From the NCBI GenBank assembly GCA_003246505.1, contig QKAI01000491.1:1-6979 (forward strand): DNA of 6,979 nt, given 5' to 3'. Below the pieces are notes generated by a model, which saw only the letters and a program-made list of their open reading frames with translations, was not told where the DNA came from and made no database searches. This document shows positions 1-5,707 of the stretch, in pieces. The position numbers were made by a program, and so were the translations under genes. The first letter of the stretch is position 1; every line of letters starts with the position of its first letter. Source of the DNA: Spirochaetaceae bacterium. Lineage in GTDB: Bacteria > Spirochaetota > Spirochaetia > DSM-2461.

Positions 1-173
1 GGATATTTGAATTTTTCAAGGAAATAGGCAAGGGTTGTTACCTCGTGGGAGCAGAGAAAACCTTTTATTTTTCGAGTGGCGCATAGATCAAATATTTTTG
101 CCGCAGATTCGTGGTCATCTCTTTTATTGAGTAGATCGATAATTATATTAATATCAATCAATATTTTTTTCAT
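1..173 (-). CDS. PIN-domain toxin (VapC-like), partial at window edge
   Basis: This is the N-terminal 57 residues of a probable PIN-domain endoribonuclease, the toxin of a toxin-antitoxin pair; the rest lies beyond base 1. It opens MKKILIDINIIIDLL, the usual first beta strand of a PIN domain. Asp7 is the expected first metal-binding acid, and Glu44 in the segment SHEVTTLAYFLEKF matches the second conserved acid. The ATG at 173-171 lies inside the 3' end of the antitoxin gene (20-bp overlap) with a GAAGAG-like ribosome site about 8 bases upstream, so the two are translated as a coupled pair. From family knowledge such proteins cleave RNA, often tRNA, and are blocked by the cognate antitoxin. 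The C-terminal catalytic acids cannot be checked here, so activity is unproven. The DNA is AT-rich, unlike the genes to the right. Confidence 0.82.
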   Translation of the reverse strand, partial: MKKILIDINIIIDLLNKRDDHESAAKIFDLCATRKIKGFLCSHEVTTLAYFLEKFKY

Positions 174-396
174 GGAATGCTCTTCGTAATTCTTTTTTAT
201 CAGGAATAGGGTTGTCTGAAAGAATTCCATATAGATTTTTTGTTTTTGAGGATAGGTTCTCTAAATCAGATTCTTTTTGCAAAGATAACAGGTATGATTC
301 AACCATAGATGAAATGGATTGTTTCGTTTCCTGAGAATACTCATGGGCAAACTGAATGATTTTGTCATCGATATTCAATGTTAATTTCTTATTCAT
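154..396 (-). CDS. DUF6364-type antitoxin of the PIN toxin
   Basis: This 80-residue protein resembles the DUF6364 family, small antitoxins commonly found upstream of PIN toxins. The N-terminal part (residues 1-40: MNKKLTLNIDDKIIQFAHEY, then a Ser-rich turn and SSMVESYL) has the strand-helix-helix pattern of ribbon-helix-helix DNA-binding proteins, with alternating residues in KKLTLNID as the DNA-contacting strand. The Lys/Glu-rich C-terminal half (about 41-80) is the expected toxin-binding tail. The start at 396 is supported by AGAGGA at 407-402 and by a near-consensus promoter just upstream. The stop lies 20 bp inside the toxin gene. As in related modules, the antitoxin probably represses its own promoter through the inverted repeat at 405-436. 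The family assignment is from recognition of the sequence, not a search. Confidence 0.82.
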   Translation of the reverse strand: MNKKLTLNIDDKIIQFAHEYSQETKQSISSMVESYLLSLQKESDLENLSSKTKNLYGILSDNPIPDKKELRRAFHEKNID

Positions 397-404
397 ATCA
401 TTCC

Positions 405-436
405 TCTACGTATATTATACAGTATTTATACGTAGA
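405..436. promoter_or_regulatory. perfect inverted repeat, likely antitoxin operator
   Basis: TCTACGTATA at 405-414 and its exact reverse complement TATACGTAGA at 427-436 are separated by 12 bases. The repeat covers the -10 box edge, the spacer and the expected start site of the toxin-antitoxin promoter. Arm centres are about 22 bp apart, two helical turns, which suits two dimers of a ribbon-helix-helix protein. The symmetry is seen directly; binding by the antitoxin is inferred. Confidence 0.75.
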
Positions 437-442
437 AGACAA
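414..442 (-). promoter_or_regulatory. sigma70 promoter of the toxin-antitoxin operon
   Basis: Read on the minus strand, TTGTCT (442-437) is followed after exactly 17 bases by a perfect TATAAT (419-414). Transcription should start near 407, giving a leader of only about 11 bases that begins with the ribosome site AGAGGA. Distance, hexamers and direction all fit the antitoxin gene. Confidence 0.85.
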
Positions 443-452
443 TCTTTCAACA

Positions 453-774
453 GACAGGATTATCCAGCAAGCCATAGTCCTGGGGAGTATCCATGGAATA
501 CCGACTCGGAAAACTCAATGAGTATATCCGGGGGTGGATGAATTACTTTGGAATCTCCCAGTATTACAGACCTCTTCAAGACCTTGATAACTGGCTCCGC
601 AGAAGGATTCGCATGTGTTACTGGAAACAGTGGCGCTATCCCAGAACGAAAGTCAGGAAACTGATGGAACTGGGAATTCCGAAGGATTTTGCCATTATGA
701 CCGGGGCCAGCAGTAAATCCTACTGGCACTTGTCCAAGCCCCCCGTCAGTAAGGCCAGAGCCTCCCGTCAGTAA
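453..774 (+). pseudogene. ltrA: group II intron reverse transcriptase/maturase remnant with internal deletion
   Basis: The main part, 481-747, encodes the maturase (GIIM) domain of a group II intron protein: residues SWGVSMEYRLGKL, then YIRGWMNYFGISQYYRP, WLRRRIRMCYWKQWR, PRTKVRKLMELGI and KSYWHLSK follow the family order without a break. The reverse transcriptase domain that should precede it is missing. Just upstream, in another frame, 453-479 encode DRIIQQAIV, which matches the conserved DR.IQQA motif of the RT domain. The piece therefore looks like an intron ORF that lost most of its RT domain, probably 200 or more codons, with the join near 477-480. An in-frame TAG at 475-477 and the frame change make it non-functional. 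The maturase frame ends at 774 inside a 22-bp repeat, so the normal C-terminal tail is also lost. No intron domain V hairpin is visible downstream. Confidence 0.85.
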
Positions 775-876
775 GGCTAGAGCCTCCGGTCAGTAAGGCC
801 AGAGCCTCCCGTCAGTAAGGCCAGAGCCTCCCGTCAGTAAGGCAAAAGCCTCCCCTCGGTAAGGGCAAAAAAAAAA
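745..876. repeat. 22-bp tandem repeat array, about six units
   Basis: The unit GTCAGTAAGGCCAGAGCCTC plus CC starts at 745, 767, 789, 811 and 833, always 22 bp apart, with a sixth degenerate unit at 855. Units 1, 3 and 4 are identical; unit 2 has two changes and unit 5 two. Each of units 1-5 can form a small hairpin AGGC-N4-GCCT, whose loop varies (CAGA, TAGA, AAAA) while the stem is unchanged. The first unit is in frame with the maturase remnant, so the array seems to have grown from, or into, its 3' end. Twenty-two is not a multiple of three and every frame soon stops, so the array does not code for a repeated peptide. Confidence 0.92.
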
Positions 877-904
877 CTCCCCCCCCGGGAAACCCGGAGG
901 GGAG
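867..904 (-). terminator. rho-independent terminator of the HU/DUF4469 gene
   Basis: Read on the minus strand, a GC-rich hairpin (arms about 904-893 and 889-877, loop TTT at 892-890, with one A-C mismatch and one bulge) is followed directly by ten T (876-867). It lies 15 bases after the stop codon at 919 and has the textbook form of an intrinsic terminator for that gene. On the plus strand no T tract follows, so it is one-directional. Confidence 0.92.
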
Positions 905-918
905 GGACATCGGCCCGC

Positions 919-1617
919 TTAGCCAATGGTCAGTAAACGCTTAAGGGTTCCCTGGGATTTCTCCTTCCCTTCCCCCTGAACCACCGACAGCCAGTAGCTG
1001 CCCCCTGCCAGATCCTCGGGCAGGGCGCACAGGATGGTCCGGTCCATAACCTGGTGCACCGTCTCCACGGGAATCGTCTCTTCGCTCCCGTCCCGGTACA
1101 GGTACACCCTGGTCTCCCTCTCCTCATCCCGCAGGTGGGCGCCCCGGATGGAAATGGTGCTCCCCGCCCGCAGGTCGGTCCGGAAGGTGCCCGACTGGTA
1201 GTCGTAGACCTGCAGGAGGATGGGTGCCTTGACCGGGGGCAGAATGTGCTCCACCTGGGCCCGCTCGACCAGGTTCTTTTTGAACTTGTCCGCCCCGTTC
1301 ATGTTCACGCACACCCGGTGCTTCTTCGCATCAAAGAGGTCCGTGGTGGAGGCGAATCCCCCCCGAATGCTCACGTCCGCCTTGAACAGGTCCGTATGGA
1401 CCGGGAAGCCGGAGAGGATCTGCTCGGTCACGGTCTCCTTGAACAGGTCCAGGACCACGATCATGTCCTGCCGGGTCACCGTGGTGTTCTTGCCCTGCAT
1501 GATCTCGATCAGCTCCTCCTGCCTCACGGGCTTCTTCTTTTTGATAAGAGCCTTATAAAGGTTCTCTTCCGACGTGCTCAAATGATTCTCGCTCAGATAA
1601 AATTCAATCTTCTTCAT
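919..1617 (-). CDS. HU-like DNA-binding protein with C-terminal Ig-like DUF4469 domain
   Basis: This 232-residue protein combines an N-terminal HU/IHF-like domain (about 1-118, the HU-DNA_bdg type) with a C-terminal beta-rich Ig-fold domain of the DUF4469 type (about 133-232). In the first domain NTTVTRQDMIVVLDLFKETV is the helical dimerisation part, and FPVHTDLFKADVSIRGGF with RVCVNMN gives the saddle strands. The second has regular short strands, as in AGSTISIRGAHL, TRVYLYRDGS and GSYWLSVV. Family members occur in Bacteroidota and some spirochaetes and probably bend or coat DNA; the role of the Ig-like part is unknown. The ATG at 1617 has AAGGAG 7 bases upstream (1630-1625). A hairpin touches that ribosome site, and a strong terminator follows the stop. 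The gene stands alone and is divergent from the unknown gene at 2049. Confidence 0.85.
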   Translation of the reverse strand: MKKIEFYLSENHLSTSEENLYKALIKKKKPVRQEELIEIMQGKNTTVTRQDMIVVLDLFKETVTEQILSGFPVHTDLFKADVSIRGGFASTTDLFDAKKHRVCVNMNGADKFKKNLVERAQVEHILPPVKAPILLQVYDYQSGTFRTDLRAGSTISIRGAHLRDEERETRVYLYRDGSEETIPVETVHQVMDRTILCALPEDLAGGSYWLSVVQGEGKEKSQGTLKRLLTIG

Positions 1618-1630
1618 GGTAAATCTCCTT

Positions 1631-1645
1631 CGGGGCAGGGCCCCG
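1631..1645 (-). promoter_or_regulatory. hairpin abutting the ribosome binding site of the HU/DUF4469 gene
   Basis: CGGGGC-AGG-GCCCCG is a perfect 6-bp GC stem with a 3-base loop. In the minus-strand transcript it ends immediately before the Shine-Dalgarno AAGGAG (1630-1625). It could shield the 5' end of the mRNA or tune ribosome access; it has no T tract and so is not a terminator. The pairing is seen; a regulatory role is inferred. Confidence 0.5.
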
Positions 1646-1767
1646 TTTCCGAATAAAGTTTTGTCAAGGCGGCCACCTATGCCTTATAACTATGGGAGAA
1701 AAAGCGAATTCGGAAAAAAATCGGGAAAAAAAATGAAAATATTTTAAAAGCACCCTGCTCCCGCCAG

Positions 1768-1827
1768 GTCTCGCAAAGTTCGCGAAGGAAATAATGGATA
1801 ATAACAACTTCGCGGGCTTGGCGAGAC
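1768..1827. repeat. imperfect inverted repeat, 20-bp arms
   Basis: GTCTCGCAAAGTTCGCGAAG (1768-1787) pairs with CTTCGCGGGCTTGGCGAGAC (1808-1827) at 17 of 20 positions across a 20-base AT-rich spacer. There is no T tract beside either arm, so a simple terminator is unlikely. It may be a copy of a dispersed intergenic palindromic element or a protein-binding site; the rest of the genome is needed to tell. Confidence 0.7.
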
Positions 1828-1884
1828 AATCCAGAATCATCCGATCACAACAAGCTCCATGCGGCAGCCCCAAAAAAACTTCCC

Positions 1885-1990
1885 CTATCCGCTTTCCGCC
1901 ATCAGCTTTCAGCTACCCCCCCTCTCCATTCTCCATTCTCCATTCTCCATTCGTCATTCGTCATTCGTCATTCGTCATTCGTCATTCGTC
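1885..1990. repeat. heptameric short tandem repeat array (about 15 units)
   Basis: A 7-bp register runs without slipping for 106 bases. It begins with degenerate units (CTATCCG, CTTTCCG, CCATCAG, CTTTCAG, CTACCCC), passes into CTCCATT four times (1924-1951) and then CGTCATT five times (1952-1986) plus a partial CGTC. The form resembles the intergenic heptamer repeats known from cyanobacteria and some other bacteria. Sharp changes between blocks of identical units suggest growth by slippage or unequal recombination. It ends 20 bp before the -35 box of the next gene, so a change of copy number could alter upstream promoter context. Confidence 0.92.
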
Positions 1991-2010
1991 CCCTCAACAC
2001 AAATTCCAGA

Positions 2011-2039
2011 TTGACCAGAGCAAACTGTTACCCTATAAT
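2011..2039 (+). promoter_or_regulatory. sigma70 promoter of the unknown gene, leaderless geometry
   Basis: TTGACC at 2011-2016 is followed after exactly 17 bases by a perfect TATAAT at 2034-2039. The expected transcription start is about 2045-2047, and the chosen ATG is at 2049. The mRNA leader would be only 0 to 4 bases, with no room for a Shine-Dalgarno site. Confidence 0.8.
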
Positions 2040-2048
2040 GGGAACGTT

Positions 2049-3770
2049 ATGATCGAAAACAGGAATCTCTCTACCTTTTCCTATGCCGAGCTGGAAGCCT
2101 ATCCCGGTCTGAAGGAAAGCATTTACCGGGAAGTGAAAAGCCAGATGGTAAACGACCTCTACCGATTCGCCGACAGGAAACTGGGCATAAAGACAGAGGA
2201 GGACATCAAGAATCACGTCTACGACCGGCAGCAGGTCACGACCCAGTTCTTTCTGGCCCTGAATCAGTTCAACCGAGAGTTCCCCGATCTGGACACCCTC
2301 TATTTCGCCGAACCCCGGGCGATCTTTCTCGCCCTGGATCTCCGGCTGGAGCAGGCGGCCACCGCGCTTAAGGAGAAGGAGCACCTGGACGTGTTCCCCG
2401 ACGATCCCTTCCGCAAGGTTCTGGAGGAGTACAGCCAGTCGGTCCAGCAGAGGGTCAAGTTCATCCAGTTCCGCAACCGGGCCAAGGAGGTCATGAAGAA
2501 TCTCCGCCTGGACCTGTTCATCGTCAATCTCATCTCCCTTTACATGTTCGAGAAGCAGAACGCCTCCTGGGACATCCGGGATCTGGACGCCTTTTACGAC
2601 GCCGATTACGGATACGAGGTGGCCAAGCTGATTTCGGAGATTTTCCTGCGCTTCATCCAGCTCTACGAGATACAGAGCGAGGCCGGGTCCTCCCTGGAGG
2701 AGAGGCTCAAGGTGGAGCAGGAGCTGACCGCCGAGATCGACGAGAGGATTTTCGTCTACCTGCCCCACGAGAGGGAGGAGCTCTTCGACCGGATCCGGCG
2801 GATCATCCGCATGGGCTACACCCTTACGGAGCTGAACAAGAAAATCCGCACCGGCGCCCCGGCCATCAAGTCCCGCGCCCTGACCGACCTGAAGGAGATC
2901 ATCGGGAAGAGGGATTACGCCGTCCTTATAGACGGATTCCTCTTCGAGGACATTTTCAATACCGCCATGGACGGCCTCTCCGATTTCCTCTCCCGCATCG
3001 GCCTAATCCGGCAGATCGTGACCGGCTTCATAGACGGCCTGTACGACATAAGGGTGTACGCCCAGGCCCTGATTTACTTCTACTCCCCCTCGGAGTCGAA
3101 CAACAACCACAGCTACTACCGCATGCTCGGGGCGGCCTGTCTCAAGAGCGACGAATATATCCCCTACTACACAGACCTTCTCATCGCCTTCCGGGACCTC
3201 CTGAACCGGGTCTGGAAGGATCCGGGACTCAACCGGAACAAGTTCCCCTTTCCCGTGCTCATGTATACCTGGCGCCTTTTCGAGCGGATGCTCCGGTTCC
3301 TTCTGACCAACCTGCAGGAGAGGACCGACGTGACCCGGGTCTGCGAAATGAGCTTTAACCAGATCTTTATCTACAACATCACCCGCCGGCCCGTTTCGGT
3401 GGAGTTCTCCAAGCCCCGCAAGGAGGAATTCGAAAAGGTCATCGCCCAGAAGTACTCCACCCGGGATATTTACATTCCCCGCTCCAGCGTGGAGAAATAC
3501 TGCCCCTCCCTGATCACGACCCACTTCGAAACGGCGGACAATCTTTTCATGAAGCTCAAGCCCAATGTCTCCTACAAGGAGAACCTGACCCTTAAGAAGC
3601 TGGTCCTCTACCACCGGGAGGATCTCTCCCTCTGGCTGCAGAGGACCCGCCTGGAGAAGATCACCGGGAGCGACTTCCTCAAGAAGAGCCTGTCCCGGGA
3701 GATGGAGGAGCTCTCCATCTTCGACGGCGAGCTGGATGGGGATCTGGAACTGCTGGAAGGGGAGGATTAG
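2049..3770 (+). CDS. unrecognised soluble, mainly helical protein (573 aa)
   Basis: I do not recognise this protein. It is 573 residues from the ATG at 2049, appears almost wholly alpha-helical, has no signal peptide or convincing membrane segment, and is rich in charged and aromatic residues. Helical stretches include LALDLRLEQAATALKEKEHL, VQQRVKFIQFRNRAKEVMKN and ERLKVEQELTAEIDERIF. The end is strongly acidic (DGELDGDLELLEGED). No nucleotide-binding, nuclease or metal motif is evident. The start at 2049 was chosen because the frame upstream, open back to 1794, translates the heptamer array into low-complexity sequence, and because a strong promoter lies between the two. No ribosome site precedes 2049; the leader would be near zero. 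It is divergent from the HU/DUF4469 gene and convergent with the AraC regulator, overlapping its stop by 4 bp. Codon use and GC content match its right-hand neighbours, so it looks resident, perhaps lineage-specific. Confidence 0.8.
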   Translation: MIENRNLSTFSYAELEAYPGLKESIYREVKSQMVNDLYRFADRKLGIKTEEDIKNHVYDRQQVTTQFFLALNQFNREFPDLDTLYFAEPRAIFLALDLRLEQAATALKEKEHLDVFPDDPFRKVLEEYSQSVQQRVKFIQFRNRAKEVMKNLRLDLFIVNLISLYMFEKQNASWDIRDLDAFYDADYGYEVAKLISEIFLRFIQLYEIQSEAGSSLEERLKVEQELTAEIDERIFVYLPHEREELFDRIRRIIRMGYTLTELNKKIRTGAPAIKSRALTDLKEIIGKRDYAVLIDGFLFEDIFNTAMDGLSDFLSRIGLIRQIVTGFIDGLYDIRVYAQALIYFYSPSESNNNHSYYRMLGAACLKSDEYIPYYTDLLIAFRDLLNRVWKDPGLNRNKFPFPVLMYTWRLFERMLRFLLTNLQERTDVTRVCEMSFNQIFIYNITRRPVSVEFSKPRKEEFEKVIAQKYSTRDIYIPRSSVEKYCPSLITTHFETADNLFMKLKPNVSYKENLTLKKLVLYHREDLSLWLQRTRLEKITGSDFLKKSLSREMEELSIFDGELDGDLELLEGED

Positions 3771-5674
3771 CCCTGGCCCTCTCCCTCCTTGCGGGAGATG
3801 TTCTTGAACTGGGTCGGGGTATGGCCCGTTTCCCGTTTGAAGAGGGAGCTGAAGGAGGTGGGCGTGTGGAATCCCACGTCCAGGGCTATCTCGGTCACCG
3901 ATTTTTCCGTCCTGTTCAGCAGGTTCTTCGCCTGGTCCATTCTCACCGCGGTCAGATACTCCGAGTAGGAGTAGCCGCTGCTCTTCTTGAAGAGGGATTT
4001 GAAATAGGATTCGCTGATGCAGACCGCATCGGCCACGTCCTTGACCGAAATGGCTTCGGCGTAATGTTCGTTGATATACTCCTTGGCCTTCCGGACGATG
4101 GTTTTGGACCGGTCCGAATGGGAGTGGGAGACCACCCCTATGATCTCATCGGTCCGGGTGCGGAGCCATTCCACGAGCTGTGACTGGCTGCGGATGATGG
4201 CCGACTCGGTAAAGAGCTTTTCGCTCAGCTCCAGGAGCTGATCCACGTCGCCCCCCCCGGCCATGGCCGATTCTATCATGGTCCCCAGAAGTTCGTAGAT
4301 GCGCACCTTTAGAAGCTTGTCCGTCTCCCCCCCGTACCGGTAGAGGAGCCCCATCAGGCTTCCCAGCTGCTCCTGGGCCTTGTCCCCGTCCCCCATCCTT
4401 ATGGCGGCCAGGAAGGCGTTCTTCTCCTTGAGGGGGTACTCCCGGCGGGTCGCCTCGTCCTGGAGGTCGGAGATATGGATGACCTGCCCCCCCTCTATGA
4501 ACTTGGCGTACTCCAGCACGTTCACCGCCTCGTGGTAGGACTTCTTCAGATCCTCCAGGCCGGAATAGCTGCGTCCGATCCCGAAATCGAAGCTGTTCAG
4601 ATCCTCCAGGGACTTTTTCAGATACTCGCAGGTCCGTATGGTCTCGCTGCGTCCGAAATCAGCCTCCCCCCCGATGGAGAGGCAGATCCCCAGCATGTCC
4701 GTGCCCATGGGCATGAGAATGAACTGGTTCCTCCCCAGTATCCGGTCCAGTATGGCGGATATCTCCCGCAGGAGGGTGTCGTTCATATCCCGGAATCCCC
4801 CCTTACGGGTTTTGCTCTCCTCCGACTCCCGGAGCACGATGAAGGTGTTGATGTCCCCGGGGATATGGAGCAGTTCCAGCATGTCCGACACCTGCTGGTG
4901 CATATGGGCGTCTATGGACAGGTCCTGTATCAGGTCCTCCCTTATGTAGGAGATGACCTTGTCCATCCGCTTCCGGTTCTCCCTTATGTCCAGGGCCACC
5001 CCGCTCCCCAGGAAGGAGACGCTGGCCAGGGAGCCCATGTAGTAGATCCACCACTGGTGGAGCAGGGAGCCGAAGAAGAAGGTGAGGGCGAAGATCAGCT
5101 TGCCCGTGTTGTAGAGGTAGATCATCTGCCGGAAGTTCTCCGCCCGGCGGATTTTTCCCACCGAATCGATGAAGAGGATGGTGGCGAGGATCAGGTAGAC
5201 CCCGTTGGTCACTTCCCGCCCGTAGAAGGGGGGGCTGAGGCTGGGGGTCGCGGAGTCGTAGACGGCGAAGCTGCCTATGCTGAATATCACCTCCGATCCG
5301 GTGGTGGTGAGGGTGTTGAAGAGGCAGTAGACCGCTCCCAGCAGGCTCCCCAGTATGACCAGGGGCCAGAACCGGATCTTCCTGTCCCGCTCGGGCCGGG
5401 AAAAGTCGGCCAGGATCACCATGGGTATGGTCACGGCGCTGAAGAGGAAGGACCGTATGTTGTTGATGATGAGGGGGATGGGGTGGGGGCCGGACAGGAT
5501 CTGGACGGGCCTTCCGAAGAGGAAGAGGCAGAAGGATATGAGGAAAAGGGAGAAGTACCGGTTGGAGGCCGATTTGGACTCCTCAATGAAGACGAAGTAG
5601 AGGAAGTAGATGAAAAGGAGGATGCCCGAAAGGGCCGGTATCAGTATGTTCCCGAATATCGCTAACAGGGGCAT
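3767..5674 (-). CDS. membrane-bound AraC-family transcriptional regulator
   Basis: This 635-residue regulator has three parts. Residues 1-230 hold about seven hydrophobic segments (near 7-30, 40-57, 72-90, 103-120, 158-173, 190-208 and 210-226), a membrane sensor. Residues about 260-400 resemble the degenerate GGDEF/CdaR-like region of PucR-type regulators, with FDFGIGRSYSGLEDLKKSYH and an A..AL/VLEYAKF-like helix. Residues about 530-630 are the AraC DNA-binding domain with two helix-turn-helix units, ISVKDVADAVCISESYFKSL and SVTEIALDVGFHTPTSFSSL, ending in the typical F-rich GHTPTQFK. It follows the TRAP permease and YcxB-like genes on the same strand and is likely to regulate the transporter; this is inference from position. 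The ATG at 5674 is fixed by the first membrane segment starting at once. No Shine-Dalgarno site is present, and a TATACT box lies 9 bases upstream. Its TAA overlaps the TAG of the convergent gene. Confidence 0.9.
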   Translation of the reverse strand: MPLLAIFGNILIPALSGILLFIYFLYFVFIEESKSASNRYFSLFLISFCLFLFGRPVQILSGPHPIPLIINNIRSFLFSAVTIPMVILADFSRPERDRKIRFWPLVILGSLLGAVYCLFNTLTTTGSEVIFSIGSFAVYDSATPSLSPPFYGREVTNGVYLILATILFIDSVGKIRRAENFRQMIYLYNTGKLIFALTFFFGSLLHQWWIYYMGSLASVSFLGSGVALDIRENRKRMDKVISYIREDLIQDLSIDAHMHQQVSDMLELLHIPGDINTFIVLRESEESKTRKGGFRDMNDTLLREISAILDRILGRNQFILMPMGTDMLGICLSIGGEADFGRSETIRTCEYLKKSLEDLNSFDFGIGRSYSGLEDLKKSYHEAVNVLEYAKFIEGGQVIHISDLQDEATRREYPLKEKNAFLAAIRMGDGDKAQEQLGSLMGLLYRYGGETDKLLKVRIYELLGTMIESAMAGGGDVDQLLELSEKLFTESAIIRSQSQLVEWLRTRTDEIIGVVSHSHSDRSKTIVRKAKEYINEHYAEAISVKDVADAVCISESYFKSLFKKSSGYSYSEYLTAVRMDQAKNLLNRTEKSVTEIALDVGFHTPTSFSSLFKRETGHTPTQFKNISRKEGEGQG

Positions 5675-5683
5675 GACGGGAGT

Positions 5684-5689
5684 AGTATA
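5684..5689 (-). promoter_or_regulatory. -10 box of the AraC regulator gene, leaderless geometry
   Basis: TATACT (5689-5684 on the minus strand) is separated from the start codon at 5674 by 9 bases, the same gap as TATAAT to ATG at 2049. The predicted start site is near 5677, a 2-4 base leader. No good -35 is seen at 16-18 bp (best TCACCC), so an activator or an extended context may be needed. The 48-bp gap behind the YcxB-like gene leaves readthrough from that operon possible. Confidence 0.5.
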
Positions 5690-5707
5690 GCATAAATATG
5701 GGAAACG

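Larger units (their letters stand above)
1618..2048. other. 431-bp divergent intergenic region
   Basis: This is the space between the minus-strand HU/DUF4469 gene and the plus-strand unknown gene. From left to right it holds the ribosome site and hairpin of the HU gene (1625-1645), a lone TTGACA on the minus strand (1667-1662) without a partner -10, an A-rich stretch on the plus strand (about 1690-1745), a 20-bp-arm inverted repeat (1768-1827), a heptamer array (1885-1990) and the promoter of the unknown gene (2011-2039). An open frame crosses the right half and joins the unknown gene, but it reads through the simple repeats and is not credible as protein. No tRNA or other recognisable RNA gene is seen. 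Confidence 0.75.

Noticed and set aside
481..774. Functional maturase
   Set aside because: The RT domain is deleted, a stop and frame change precede the maturase part, the C-terminal tail is lost into the repeat array, and no intron RNA domains are seen.
745..876. CRISPR array
   Set aside because: The units are directly adjacent with no unique spacers, and no cas genes are present.
1662..1667. TTGACA on the minus strand as the -35 box of the HU/DUF4469 gene
   Set aside because: At 16-18 bp downstream the sequence is GGGGCC-like, with no -10 box; I could not define the promoter of this gene.
1794..2048. N-terminal extension of the 573-residue protein, starting at ATG 1794
   Set aside because: The frame is open, but the translation is of the heptamer array and palindrome arm (PFSILHSPFVIRHSS-like low complexity), and a strong promoter lies between this ATG and the 2049 start.
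2028..2768. 246-codon open frame on the minus strand opposite the unknown gene
   Set aside because: Leu/Gly/Val-rich shadow of the plus-strand codons; no ribosome site or family likeness.
3771..3800. Terminator for the unknown gene (CTCCC-N7-GGGAG)
   Set aside because: The stem is only 5 bp, no T tract follows, and it lies within the coding end of the AraC gene.
4475..5665. 396-codon open frame on the plus strand opposite the AraC gene
   Set aside because: It is long but antisense to a clear regulator gene in GC-rich DNA; the translation is rich in Gly, Glu, Asp, Val and Pro with no family pattern, a typical shadow frame.
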